NCBI GenBank assembly: GCA_946902875.1
Contig: OX336345.1
Location: 10,013,395 to 10,077,394, forward strand
Origin: Nematopogon swammerdamellus
Taxonomy: Eukaryota; Arthropoda; Insecta; Lepidoptera; Adelidae
Direction: 5' to 3'
Length of the DNA: 64,000 nt
The notes beneath the pieces were generated by a model, which was given only the letters and a program-made list of their open reading frames with translations, did not search any database and was not told the DNA's origin. The position numbers and the translations under genes were made by a program. Below are positions 1 through 11,708 of the stretch, piece by piece (position 1 is the first letter of the stretch; every line of letters begins with the position of its first letter).

Positions 1-300
1 GGTGCCATGTCAGTGCTTCCCTTCATTTCATGTCGGGTACACTGAACTGGATGGAAAACGCACTATTTACATATCTAGCCGTTTCGACCGACGTTTCATT
101 CAGTGTGGTGTTACCAACCCGGCCGGGATAAACCCTACCACCTAGTAAGGTAAGAAGGGAAGGGAGCTACAGTTTAACGTGGAATCCGAACCACGGTCAG
201 CCTCCAACGGTCGAGCGGTCACCCATCCAAGTACTGACCGCGCTCAGCATTGCTTAACAACAGTCGACTGACCGCTCCACTGAGTTTTTTTTTTTATGTA
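1..300 (-). mobile_element. SINE with 5S rRNA-like head (family A), cut by window edge
   Basis: Read on the minus strand, the segment starts near 300 with a head that includes GTTAAGCAATGCTGAGCGCG and AGTACTTGGATGGGTGACCG. This matches the internal control region of 5S rRNA. A body follows that recurs at 728, 2741, 19129, 40255 and 44080. The 3' part lies beyond the left window edge; in other copies it ends in TTTCCATA plus poly(A). A 5S-derived pol III SINE is the natural reading. That it is lepidopteran and possibly undescribed is inference. Confidence 0.75.
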
Positions 301-307
301 AACCAGT

Positions 308-664
308 ATGGGTGGCTGTGCCGAGGGACCAATGGTGCAGTCGACAGAGCCAAAATCACATCTCGAGAAACCACGCTCAGTTAGGTGCCGGAAGACAGTT
401 CCACACTCTAGCGGTGCGACAAAGAAACGATTTAGAGAACCGATGGGTTCTCAAAAGCCCAATGTCAACAACAAAAGGGTGTTGAGTCTCTCTGCGACGA
501 GTCATGCGGAGATAGGACGGGTGGCAGGACGAGCTACCGAGGCTGACGAATTTCCTTATCCATTAGTCGACTTTTACCACATGCGACGGGGAGAGATGCA
601 GTGGGGCTATTCTTTTAAAGTACCGACCCCACACGGTACACAGTATACGTCTGAGTTAGTCTAA
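308..664 (-). repeat. Repeat fragment including a family B SINE head
   Basis: Although open on the plus strand, this is repeat DNA. Bases 308-400 recur in inverted orientation at about 11210-11325. Bases about 580-660 are the reverse complement of the head of the family B SINE seen at 13862, 42750 and 44005, the GGGGCCGGTAC-type start. No protein family is recognisable in any frame. Confidence 0.6.
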
Positions 665-727
665 CTACTTAAAGGTGTAATCACAATAATTTAATAATCT
701 ATAATCAAATGGATAAAATAAATTATG

Positions 728-1015
728 TAGGTTTTTTTTTTTTTTTTTTTATGGAAACTGACACGGTTGGCTACAGCACAGCACCTACAACATCCGTGAT
801 GTCAGCCCATAACACCGGGTGAACTTGGTGCCACGTCAGTGCTTCCCTTCGGTCGTGCCGGCTACACTGAACTGGACGGAAAACACAAACTATTTACATA
901 GCCGTTTCGACCGACCTTTCATTCAGTGCGGTGGTATCAACCCGGGCGGGTTAAACCCTACCACCTAGTGATATAAGAAGGGAGTCATATCCCTTAGTCG
1001 CCTTTTACGACATAC
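728..1015 (-). mobile_element. SINE, family A body with family B head
   Basis: On the plus strand it begins with a run of T, which is the poly(A) tail of a minus-strand element, then ATGGAAACTGACACGG and the family A body. Instead of the 5S-like head seen at 1-300, the 5' end near 1000 reads into the family B motif GTCGTAAAAGGCGACTAAGG. The same combination is complete at 44005-44339. Confidence 0.75.
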
Positions 1016-1289
1016 ACATAACTATAGGTGTCACCTTTATGGCAAAAAGTCTGCTGTCTCCTGTGACCGTCTGAACTGAGAGGTAGATAGGTCCTGGCAC
1101 ATCTCCCACCTCGATGTAAACTGAAATAATAATTTTATTATATGTGGTATGTTTTTTTTTTAATTTTTATTGTAAGTTCGATATAATATGGCGCCTAGGC
1201 ACCCGTGAGATGTCTAACGGCGCCCATGGACATTCAGCCATATGCGGGGGTTGCGAATGCCATGTCGGCCTGAGGTGCGCCCATTCACG

Positions 1290-1650
1290 GCCCTCTTGAA
1301 GGACCCGAGACTACTTTGGGGGAAATATATTATGAGCAGGGGGAGGATTCCAGAGTTTACCGGTTCTGCAGAGGAAAGATCTGCAGAATCGATTGGTAAC
1401 GCATCCGCGGTAAGTCCAGCGTGTAGGGATACAATCCCTGCCCAGTGGACGTGGTGCGGAGGTGGAAAGGGGACGGCGTGATCGCGTTATACAGCTCCTC
1501 CGAGTACTCCCCATGGAATAAGCGATAGAACACACTTAGGAAGCCGACATCCCTACGGTGTTGCAGTGGTTCTAGATCGCGGCACACTTCGGGTCCAGAT
1601 GTGGAAAATAATATTGTTGTATTGTGCATTCGATGCGTGCGTGACACTTA
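1290..1650 (-). mobile_element. Non-LTR retrotransposon fragment (Jockey/CR1-like RT C-terminus)
   Basis: The minus strand encodes, in shifting frames, a block with EPLQHRRDVGFLSVFYRLFH and later CRSFLCRTGKLWN. This is the conserved region downstream of the reverse transcriptase in many insect Jockey/CR1 LINEs, where it reads as a LEHRRD block followed by R-x-LPRT-x-LWN-x-LP. The frameshifts show that it is dead. It lies immediately downstream of the last recognised exon of the CUB gene. Confidence 0.65.
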
Positions 1651-1743
1651 AAATAAAAACAGCTTCTTGACGTTGGCATTGTTGAAAGACATCTCCCATG
1701 GTACCCACCTACTTACTACAGTTACTACTTATTAAGTGCTGAC

Positions 1744-4700
1744 CTATAGAGTAGTATGCTCAAGCAGGTCGCCGAGAGAATCGTAGGTAATGATGTGTAG
1801 GTACATCGTCTGTAGAGTAGGGGATTGCACAGGGTAGATTATTATCTTTGGTATGTACGCACGGTGTTGTCCATTATTGATGCCACACAGAATGGGTACG
1901 AAACTGTTGATGTTGTGCCCAGACACCATGAACTGGTCCTGCTCACACGAACCTTCTGTTGGAGGCAGCAGCTGCAAATTTTTTCGTGATCACTTCAGTC
2001 AGGTTTATTAAAAGATATTTTAGAACAGCCAGGGCCGTCTTAGGCCATGCAGGAACCCTTGGGCACACTTGGTTTGGGGCCCTTTAGAAAGTAAAAATTT
2101 TTTTTAATGAAAACATCAGTATGTAAGTACTTTTATTCTATAATTTATAATAAATAGGCAAGTAAACCAAGCGAGTTAGAGACATCAGGGATTCCCCAGC
2201 AGATTAGGTACAATTTTTTAAATTTTATCGGCCGTTCTTAGTAAAATTACACTAAACATTGAAATTGATACTTCAAGTATCTTAATATTTTTATTATAAT
2301 ATAATTTTTTTTTTATTATTTGACAATACTACGTTGTAGTATGTATACTTATTACTAACATTATTGAGTTGATACAAATGACGTATCAAAAATTTGACAA
2401 AGGCTCTTTACACCTGATCCACTAAATTAAGTCCTTGCAGTCAGAACTTCAAAAACAAAACAAAAATCTGTTTTTGATCTTGCTCTCAAGCTGTATTTTC
2501 AATCGACTGTAGGCGGTGTTACTATGTGGATAGTCACTAAATGCTTGTAAAAATTATTATGAAAAAAAAAAAACTCTGCCAAGTTTCTTACCGGTTCTTC
2601 TTCGTGGGTGTAATCGAATCGGATAGAACAAATTGTGACAAATTCGAGTACAGTCATGCTGTCTAATGAATGCTTAATAAACAATATACAACAACAATAT
2701 ACAATCCTCTTTCTCGGTGTAAACGGCACTTTTTTTTCTTTTTTTTATGGAAACTTAGGTACACGGTAGGCTACATCACCTACACTACAACATCCGTGAA
2801 TTCAGCCCATTACACCGGGTGAACTAGGTGCCATGTCAGTACTTCCCTTCATTTCATGTTGGGGCCCTCATCGAGCCGGGGGCCCTGGGCTCGTGCGTGC
2901 CCCGTGTGCCCTTATGGAAAAGACTCGCATGAGAACAGCTATCTATCAATACTGTACTGGAGCTTCCGGAAATAATAGTCTTGTAGACGATGCAAAGGGA
3001 AATCATTTATTCACTGTTCAATATTTTAATACATGTGGAGATTTTGGCGTATGGTTCTGAACCAATGTTCTGAACTGACTCTGTTTACAAACAAAATCGA
3101 CAAGGTAAACGACACATTCGAAACATTGGAAAATACTAAAATTAAGTCTAAATTGGCTCTATGGCAAAAGTATAGAATCTCGCGCTGGCTAACTGCCAGT
3201 GCTACTCGTAGTTACACACTTACTTAGAACTTCGTCAAACGCGCTAGTTTGCAAAGTCAAAGGGCGTGCAGCGTGCAACATGATTTCATAATTAGTAAGT
3301 ACCTACCTAGGTACTCGCCTAGGTATCCATGGTTTTCATGTATTAATCAGAATCATAAAGTAATCTGTGATAGAATAGAATGTTAGTATGACAGGGTTCT
3401 ACAGGGCTGTTCCTATCTGTCGCACTGGTGGAGTGATAGACCGGAATGTTTGTACGAACTATCTCATGCAGGCGATACTTGCCGGAAAGGCATGCATTAC
3501 AGCCAATTAATTGTACCTACCTCGAATGTCACCAAGTCGAGGCGGATTTGTCGGACGTGCTTAGAACTCTTGTCCACGGTAAGGGCGCAGGAGAGTCGCT
3601 CCGCGCTCGGCGCTGGGAAGCCAGGGTTCGTGAACCAGACCGCTGCTGCGGCTGTGGCGTCTCCGCACGACTTCTGTTCTGCCGGACAAGTCTCCGATCA
3701 TCACTATTATGCAATCTTTCCCATTTTACGTCCACATTTATACCACTAGAGAGAAGCTGAAAGTTTCAACCTCTCTAGTGGTAGAAATTTGTACGTAAAA
3801 TGCGTGAAAGTACCGAGTCGAAATGTGAAGCCACAATGCACCTTGGACGGGTTTCCATTACGTACGCATCGCCTTCATCTGACGTGACTTGTCCAGACTC
3901 ACAGGCAGACATGCAGTTTGGGTTCTTAGAAATGCATTCAAATTTTTGGTTTTTTGTTTTTTTTTATACAGATGTATGCAAAAACGACACGCACTTTCAT
4001 GCATCATTTAATGGTATTGATAATCCTATTAAATGTTTAAAAAAAATTTATAGTATTAGAATTAATTTATAGAACCCAATACGTGTTAACTAATAATTAA
4101 CCTGTCGGTTTTACATTTCTACGAAGAAAAAAAAGGTGCGTGTACTTAGAAGTTATACTTTGGCGTCTGACTGCCATGTCCCATGGCCACGCCACGGTCC
4201 GGGTTGACCCACTGCCAGTGTCATAGAGCGCACCTCCCTCGATGGCACCTCGATGGCTTTAGTTTAATAATACGAGTAAGTAATTGGATTGAAATTCTTC
4301 TTCACCCAAAACTAGTACTCTTGCACATGAATAGGTACCTACTCAGAAATGTACACACCGAAAAGTATCCTTATCAGAATTATTACTTTCCTGTCATGTA
4401 AATAATTAAAATAAAAAACAAAGAAAAAAGAGGGAGATGGTGTCAGTTAACACGAGCACATCGAATGTATGCCACCCTATAGCCGCTTCATATAACTCGC
4501 AATTTATGAAACACGTACCTTAGTAATTATTCTATGTAGGTACTTATATAAATAATAATTAATCGGTGTCAGAGAGCGCACCTCATTCATTGTACATTGG
4601 GACATTTTCAATGGAGAATTTTGCATTCATTGTAGGTACCTAGGTAGGACGGAATTTGCGCTTGCGGTGCATGGGCGCGACTTGTAAATTTTACATTTAC

Positions 4701-5705
4701 ATACAATACCACAGCAGACTTGAATTTAAGGTCCCTCCCCACCTACGGCCACATAAATACGCACGCAGTTTGCATCTGGAAATTTAGAAATCACTAAAAT
4801 AACTACCTATCCCATTAAATTATGTAAGTAGGTACCTAACGTGAAAGTAGTTAAAGGTGTGGTGATGACCTTGAATAATTTATTGAACCCCACTTAAAAA
4901 TTGAATGCCATATATTGTTTTCTTGATTGTTCATACCGATGTATGATTTGCACAAATATGCTCTTCTGCCTCTTCTGAACCACTGGTATCACCATAAGTA
5001 GTACCTCCATAGAACGGTGGTGTCGGCCATTGAACGTCAGTTTCAAGTGAGCTGTTCCATCGTAGGTAATAATCAGAAAAATCAAAGGCACTCACTGACA
5101 CAGCAGGATCCGTAGCCATCAGCGCAACCCCCCATGGCGATTCCTCCGCTCGCCTCGCACTCGTACTGATGCAGACAAGTACCCTCCAAGCCACTGCTGG
5201 AGCTGCAAGCCACGTTCTCGATGTTCACCACGTGGAACACCCCCAGGAACCGAGACTTGCCCCCGCCGGACTTCGGCGATCGAAAACCATTAAATTTCGA
5301 GACCGCCGCTGGACATTTACGTCTTCTAATACCTCTGAACTTCAACTTCGTGCTGTTAGCTTGGCGGATATGAAATTGATTGTCAGCTGCTTGAGTTTGA
5401 TTAAAGCGGTGGGTTTCCGAATGCTTTACGTTCACTTTCCAATTAGAATTCTTCTCACCCTTCCGAAGTAGCGTATGTTTAACGTTCGCGACAACATTAT
5501 TACGGTTCTCGACTATCGATATCGGGAGATATCGATCGCCCTCATCCTGCACGTTTGGACCATAATGCACAAATGATTCTTGCGGGTAGTTAGACAAACT
5601 TGATGTAGCAGCAGCGGGTCCATTCGTCCGGTCCGTCGCCGCGAACCAATGTTGGGCTTTTGCCACCGAGATGGTTAAAAGGAGGACGATTTTTCCGACT
5701 TCCAT
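1744..5705 (-). CDS. Secreted cysteine-rich/CUB-domain protein, partial gene model
   Basis: The first exon is 5096-5705. It encodes a signal peptide (MEVGKIVLLLTISVAKA), a polar linker of about 150 residues with N-glycosylation motifs, and a clip-like knot with CSSSSGLEGTCLHQYECEA and GGCADGYGSCCV. It ends at a GTGAGT donor in phase 1. A short exon at 2592-2658 carries TICSIRFDY and ends at GTAAGA. The next exon, from 1971 downward, carries GSCEQDQF and ILCGINNGQH, the hallmark C-x-D-x-F / P-x-(L/I)-CG-x-N-x-GQH block of insect CUB proteins. It may splice at 1863 or read on to TAG near 1744. At least one connecting exon between 2659 and 5095 was not found. Its role is unknown; such proteins are extracellular. 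The assignment rests on the cysteine pattern and the matching phase 0 join of the last two exons. Confidence 0.6.
2741..2870 (-). mobile_element. SINE family A, 3' portion
   Basis: It starts on the plus strand with a T-rich tract and ATGGAAACTTAGGTACACGG, the reverse complement of the family A tail, and breaks off after about 130 bp. It sits inside the CUB gene, in the gap upstream of the 2592-2658 exon. Confidence 0.7.
2871..5095. other. Intron or unassigned region of the CUB gene
   Basis: Short open frames on both strands at 3446-3760 have no recognisable family. Two segments near 4215 and 4570 share GAGCGCACCTC and look like pieces of one repeat. A missing exon of the CUB gene is expected on the minus strand here, but I could not place it. 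Confidence 0.4.
3721..3803. repeat. Long perfect-looking hairpin
   Basis: CATTTTACGT, then ACCACTAGAGAG, is mirrored after a 13-base loop by CTCTCTAGTGGT and ACGTAAAATG. Arms are about 33 bp with few mismatches. It lies in an intron-sized gap of the CUB gene. It could be a tiny foldback MITE. Confidence 0.7.
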
Positions 5706-7252
5706 TGCGATTTAACGGCTTTTTCCAGTGTTGAGGAAATAGAGTGCAGTGAGTGACTGAGCCACGCCGCGCGGCGCCGCGCGCTCACCCTGATGCACTC
5801 GGGTGCACTCGAGCGCTTTGCAGCAAATAAAACGGTGACAGATACATGTAATTTGTTTAGAAATCGTTCTGCCTTGTTTGTTGAACTTGCTCGTATGGTG
5901 GACGGCCGAATGGGGTCAGCGAGCGGGTCTAACCATACGGTTGTACAAAAGTTGATGTTGCACTAGTTGCTGTTTTTAATGTTGTTTCAACTTAGGTAAA
6001 TTGTAGATCCTCTCGCAATAATGGCCGTACGTATATTACTGCTGCAACTCGATAATCGTGGCTTTCATGTTCATGCCCTGTATTACCTATAAAAGAAACA
6101 ATTCTCGTAACAATTATTATTCCTACGAAACCATTGCGATCCGTTCACATAGGTACGTCTAGTACTTCTCATACATAACTCATACATACTTAACGGTAGG
6201 AAATAAATTACCTACTCGTAGGTATGCGAAGATCAATAATTGCTCTATCTATATACATGGGCGACTGCGCTTAGATATACGTTATCTATTTATTTATTAG
6301 ATTTTGCCCACGGCACCCGGCGCCAGGTGAGACGATTTTAACGAAATTATACTTCTTGCCCCCCACCAACCAAATTTTAGGGGGGCACTTCTTGCTTGCA
6401 TGGGCCAACCTGAATTTCAGTTAGATGAGCATATGGTGTCACCACCGGGCCGAGGACAACCTTGCAGTGCTGCTGCTGCCGCCTCGGCTGCTGTCCATGT
6501 TAAATTATGAATCGACTCCACCCACATAAGACAGATATTTAGCACGCACTGGCGACACGCTACGTGCAGCCGGCGCGCAACCATTATTGCAATTTAAACC
6601 ACGTGCGTGAGCGAAGGATCGCACGTACGATAGGTCAACTGATTTTGTTTAGATTTAACCTACCTATAGGCACGACGGCCAAAGCACGTCAAAGCTTGAT
6701 AAAGATTGGCTATTTTAGGTTCCGTAAGTAATTAGGTAAGTAAGAGGTAAGCCTCAGAGATGAAAAAGTTAAATTACAAATTTAAAAACCCCCGACCCTT
6801 AAAATGTCAAAAATAATTTCCGTTTACTTACTTAAAGCAGTCGGGGGACTCCTACGTCTCCTTACGTCGCTGGGCAGCGACGTATACATACTCTTTGGAT
6901 GGCGGAAACTATACAAACGGTTAAATTCCTCACTAGGTCTACTAGGTGGTAGGTATTCCTAAGTCAACCTTAATGACATCGACATAATATCTCGTCAGTA
7001 AATCAACCTAATGCATGTGACAGTCGAAACGCGCGTACCTACTTACATTAGTCCGGCGCGGCGCGACGGCTGCCCGCTGCACACGGCCGATAATAATAAA
7101 GAATATAGGTAGGTAAGTAAATAAGTGATTGCTAAGCACATACCTACTTGACGAACTTGGGCTACTTGCTCGCGGACGGGGCCCGCTGCGGTCTCTTCGT
7201 ATGTTCTTCGAAGATTGAAATTATAATAGGTAGGTACCATGTTTAATTATGA
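5706..7252. other. Upstream region of the CUB gene
   Basis: A GC-rich stretch at 5760-5820 (GCCGCGCGGCGCCGCGCG) lies just 5' of the minus-strand first exon and is a plausible promoter-proximal region; no TATA box was seen. At 6780-6850 the segment AAAAACCCCCGACC, followed about 60 bp on by CAGTCGGGGG, looks like a small inverted-repeat element. No gene was recognised. Confidence 0.4.
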
Positions 7253-7529
7253 TATGGGGCACTGCTGGGTAAATTTCCGAAATTTTTCAAAAAGTGAAAA
7301 ATTTCAATAATATTTTTCCGGAAATTTTTCCAAAGTTACAATTTTTCGGTAATTTATTTTTAAACCCGAAAAATCAATGCGAAAATCAAAGGAAGTAATT
7401 TATAATTGTAATTTTATGACAATATTTATATTTCTTTAACTGAATGTATTGAATAAGCTTTATCAAAGGAAATTTCGAGAACTGGTAATTTTTCCAAAAC
7501 ATTTTAATGTTTATAGGTGTGCACATTTA

Positions 7530-7592
7530 TTTCATCATCATCATCATCATCATCAGCCTGTGTCGGTCCACTGCTGGAGATAGGCCTCTCCC
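7530..7592 (-). repeat. LINE 3' tail with (ATC)n microsatellite
   Basis: Repeated ATC is followed by CAGCCTGTGTCGGTCCACTG. This is the reverse complement of the 3' end of the RTE-like LINE that finishes at 50050 (AGTGGACCGATACAGGCTGATGATGA). It is therefore a short 3' fragment of the same or a sister family. Confidence 0.6.
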
Positions 7593-7934
7593 AAGGCTAT
7601 TTATTTATTGCATTGCATTTAATCACTGTCGTCGGAGGTATCAGATCCCTCACAAGAAATAAAACTAAAATTCGCGAATGAGGGATTGTGCACTCCCGAC
7701 GTCGAAGGCCCATCTTCAAACTCATGATCTTCATCCGATGAGTTCTCTTCTCTGCTCATCTGCTCGTCACCTCTGCTAGTGTCGATTTCTTGATTTTCTT
7801 TATTTGTTTCACTTTTGTGTAAAAGATTCCAAGACACAAATGCCATTTTTCCGGCCCTGTCTGTGTCTAGTGAATGGCGTTTTTTGCTGTGAATGTGGCT
7901 AAAGGTGCTGAAAGACCTTTATGTTGCTGCAGAG

Positions 7935-9088
7935 GTTATACGCTACTTATTGCACATTATGACAATGTTTTCGGTTACGCGGTATACTGAAAGCGACTCA
8001 CTTTATTTGTCGACGTTTCGTCCCACACTCCGGCGATATCTGCAGGACTCGCGGTACTGCGACGACCTGGAGGACACCCTACACGTCGTCCAGTCAGATG
8101 TCAACTGCCGGTCGCCGCTGACTTAGATTGTAGCGATGCGAGGGTACTTCGGCCGATGCGGGTAGGTTGGATATCACTTGCTGGAAAAGGTCGGTGCACA
8201 CGTAGCTCACTGTGTCTATGGTTGCCAGAGCTTGATGCTGGAACCCGAGCCATGCTTCGCCAGCACTGGAGTCCACGACCAAGAGAGTACCATGCTGTCT
8301 TCTCTGTTAAAATTGGCATGTCTGGAAATTTCAATGGATTACCGAACCAAACGTGGTACATAGTGATTTTCCACTGACATCGTACTGGTTTGGTCGAATG
8401 GAATCCAATGATTTGTGCCACTGTCCAGAGCATGCTCACAGATGGCTGACTTATGGAACTCGTTCTTCATCGCCCTGATGTGTTCCGACGACCTTGTCTG
8501 AACACTCCGTTTCGTTTGTTCGATGTAACACCTCCCACAGCTACATGGTATTTTGTATACACCTGGAGCCTGCAGTGGAATCTGGTCCTTGACTGTTATC
8601 AACATGCCTTGGATTTTTGGGAGAGGTTTGTAGAAGGTCTTTATGCTCAACTTGCTCATCAACTTACCTATACGGTCCGTGATCCCCCGTATGTATCGTA
8701 AGTAGGCGCACCACCTTCCGACCTCTACCCTCTGCCGCCGCCGCCCTGTTGTTGCACGTTGAACAGATAGGCAGGCTCGTGGTTTATAGCCATTCTGCCG
8801 CAACGCCGTCCTTACTTTGGCAAGTTCCTCCTCGATGTGATCATCATCACAGATCGTAAATATGACTGCAGCGATTTTAATTAGTTTTGTTGACCGACAT
8901 AGTCCTGTCCACCAGGACAATGGACTTGCCTGCGATTCCGAAGCCCACACAAAGTTACGTGCCCATAAGCCCTGTTTCGATTTGAAATCTGACAACTCGC
9001 CCATCACATCTACATCCAAGTACCTGGAAAGTTCTTCGATGAACTCCATTGCCGTGACTTCTTAGTTTGGCTTCAAGTTCATACCGAG
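7935..9088 (-). pseudogene. Penelope-like retroelement, C-terminal part with GIY-YIG endonuclease
   Basis: The minus-strand frame 8339-9049 holds GVYKIPCSCGRCYIEQTKRS followed by SVQTRSSEH and ICEHAL. This is the GIY-YIG-type endonuclease of Penelope elements with the family's Cys-x-Cys motif. Upstream lie the end of the RT thumb and a linker (LPKIQGMLITVKDQIP). After a frameshift near 8340 the tail REAIEI/NFNRED region continues towards 8100. The RT core is missing. The second motif reads YIE rather than YIG. It interrupts the hAT transposase and so inserted later. Confidence 0.75.
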
Positions 9089-9264
9089 CTAAGAAGGATC
9101 CAGTAGATTGGCAGCTAGATGAATAGGTTTTACACACGTTGCTGTCCGCTCTTCGAATTTTCGCAGTAGTGCTGTTTCCTCTTCTGAAAGCCCGAAGACT
9201 CTCTTGAGGTCATAGAATGACGAATGCACTTTATGGATAAGGCAATCATTTACCAGAAGTTTGT

Positions 9265-9840
9265 TCAAGTTTACAACCACAGGCTCGATGAGGGCTGCCG
9301 AAACAGCAAATCATAATTTTGTTTCTTCTCACTCAAACCTCAAATGAGCGCATAAAATTCATTCAAACCGAAGAAAAAATAAATTTCAACATTTTTGAAA
9401 AATTGTTTTAGTTTACAACAACAGGCTCGATGAGGGCTGCCGAAACAGCAAATCATAACGTTGTTTCTTCTGATTCAAACCCAAAATTAGCGCATAAAAT
9501 TCATTCAAACCAAAGACAAAATAAATTTCAACATTTTTGTAAAATTTCGGAAAAATAAATAAAATTGTTCAAATTTACAACCACAGGCTCGATGAGGGCT
9601 ACCGAAACAGCAAATCATAATTGAAATCAAACCGAAGAAAAAATAAATTTCAACATTTTTGAAAAATTTCGGAAAAATAAATAGATTTGTTCAAGTTTAC
9701 AACCACGGGCTCGACGAGGGCTGCCGAAACAGCAAATCATAATTGGTTTCTTCTCATTCAAACCCTAAATTAGCGCATACAATTCATTCAAACCGAAGAA
9801 AAAATAAATTTCAAAATTTTTGAAAAATTTCGGAAATTTA
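9265..9840. repeat. Four tandem copies of a unit of about 140 bp within the hAT element
   Basis: The block TTTACAACCACAGGCTCGAT, then GAGGGCTGCCGAAACAGCAAATC, then ATTCATTCAAACCGAAG, occurs four times, starting near 9266, 9411, 9567 and 9692. The first copy overlaps the transposase frame, so a piece of the coding end was amplified in tandem. Confidence 0.8.
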
Positions 9841-10084
9841 TTTATTTTTCCGAAAAATTTCAATATTTTTCATTTCCTTCAAATTGAAAAATTTCCATTG
9901 CCCAGCAGTGTATGGGGGACCCTGAAATTCAGATGTTTTGCTATCAGGAGATAAGTTGAGTTAGCTCAGTTGGCCCATTTTTCGTACAGGAATAAATACA
10001 TGTTAGGTAAATACACGTAAATTATGTAGGTACATAACATAATTATTATGAATCTTACAAAAAAATTATACAATGTATTGTTTT

Positions 10085-10800
10085 TTTAACATTGGAAATG
10101 TTTAATGGATCGATTTTGCGTTATACATAAAAATGCTTATAACTTTGTTGATATAAGGGTTAGTGGGTCAGTGAGGGCTCAATCGACGCAAAATTTATCG
10201 ATACGTATTTGATGATTTGAGATTTAGAAAATTTCGAAATACTTTTTTTTTTAAATCCAAAAAACCAAAAAAAATCGGAAAAAAATCGCGTCATTTTTTC
10301 GTAATTATTTTCTTTTAAGTTCCGGTTAAGGAAAAGGAAAGGAAGGAGAAAAAAGACTCACCTAGAGAATGAATTGGGCTATTGATGAGCAGCGCGAGCC
10401 CAAAGTTCAGCAATTTTTCGAAAATTTGCAGTGTTGATACACAAAAGTGCTTATAACTTTGTTGATATAAGGGTTACGAGGGTCAGTGAGGGCTCAATGC
10501 ACGCAGAATTTATCGAGACGTATTTAGTGAAGACATTTTGAAAATTTTGAAATACTTTTTTTTTTAATCCAAAAAACCAAAAAAATTCTAAAAATAATCG
10601 TGTAATTTTTTCGTAATTATTATTTTTTTAAGTTCCGGTTAATGGTTAGGGCAAAAAGGAAAAAAGGCTCACCTAGAGAATGAATTGGGCTACTTGAGGG
10701 TGATTTTTTGTTGTGGTGTGCAACTTATGATTGATGAGCGGCGCGACCTCAAAGTTCAGCAATTTTTAGAAAATTTGCACTGTTGGCGACAGAGACAATA
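10085..10800. repeat. Tandem duplication of about 350 bp
   Basis: GCTTATAACTTTGTTGATAT, CAGTGAGGGCTCAAT, AAGTTCCGGTTAA and CACCTAGAGAATGAATTGGG occur in the same order at about 10125-10440 and 10450-10790, with small indels. No coding content. Confidence 0.8.
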
Positions 10801-11708
10801 ATATTAAGAACTCAACGCGATTAGGAAAAGAGAGTCTCGGGGCGTAGGTACTTGCGACACAGACGACGACGACATTAAAATCATAACAAGGAATTAAAAT
10901 TAGGTCAACATGCCCGCGCGCGCCGCGTATTGAGGGGCCCGTAGCTGGAAGGTCACGGGTTGTTTTGATCTAATGAAGAAACACCATTGTCATGGACCCA
11001 GCGCAGACATCACGCGCACGCGGTCGGTCGGGAGTAGGTATAATATTTTTTTGGGTTTTATTTTTGTTGGGTTTACTAAATAATGAAATTTTCCAAGATA
11101 CATTTCCAATGCAGCCATTGTTGCGTACACGTAAAATCTGTTGATTTTTTTCTTTGAGTACAATTTATGCATGCTTGCTTTAGCTATGTCCTAAAACCAC
11201 GTTTAATTAGCCAGCAACAGTCCGCAAATCTGCTGGCATGGCATCTCGCTGAGCGTGGTTTCGCGAGACAGGTCAATTTGGCTGTCGACTGCACCAGTGG
11301 TCCCTCGGCACAGCCACCCATGTTGGTATTCATTAACTGAATAAATTAACTAGTAAAAGATAATTTAGGATTTTTAAACATGCGTAGATAAACATATTAT
11401 TAGTCTACATAAAAGTACCCATATTTTTCTAGACATCATACATTTAAGCTCACATAATAATTATAATTGTGGACATAACATTAGTCTACTCCACATAATA
11501 TGAGCGATTATCTCAAATTAGCCTTACAACGACTTGGCTTTATGGGTTGCGTGGCTGGTACGTAGTAGTACGTACGCTACGTACGACCGGGTGGCCAGAT
11601 CGTTGTTCTGTGGGTACTTACCATCACGCCGCGCCTGTATGTGGTTATCGAATAAGTCGTGAATAGTCGACTAGTGGCCAAGAAAAAACAACTAGAACTT
11701 AAAAGTGT
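10801..11708. other. Non-coding, repeat-derived
   Basis: Bases 11210-11325 are an inverted match to 308-420. The rest shows only AT-rich sequence and short frames with no recognisable family. Confidence 0.4.

Larger units (their letters stand above)
7260..9910 (-). mobile_element. hAT-family DNA transposon, broken and carrying a nested element
   Basis: The ends are CACTGCTGGGTAAATTTCC on the left and, reversed, CACTGCTGGGCAATGGAAAT on the right. They are flanked by TATGGGG at 7253-7259 and 9911-9917, the expected roughly 8-bp hAT duplication. The minus strand holds two transposase pieces in the correct order: a middle block at about 9089-9290 with KPIHLAANLLDPS, and a C-terminal block at about 7619-7930 with SFSTFSHIHSKKRHS and MAFVSWNLLH. 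Both are typical of the hAT C-terminal dimerisation region. A Penelope-type fragment separates the two. The element cannot encode a working transposase. Confidence 0.8.

Noticed and set aside
213..258. Possible 5S rRNA gene
   Set aside because: Only the internal control region is similar. The 5' and 3' parts of 5S are missing and the block is attached to a dispersed repeat.
3446..3760. Overlapping frames of about 100 codons on both strands
   Set aside because: Moderate GC content makes them long. No conserved motif or splice sites were seen in any of the three frames.
8339..9049. GIY-YIG frame considered as a host endonuclease
   Set aside because: The flanking RT-tail and linker sequence, frameshifts and the location inside a transposon point to a Penelope-type element.
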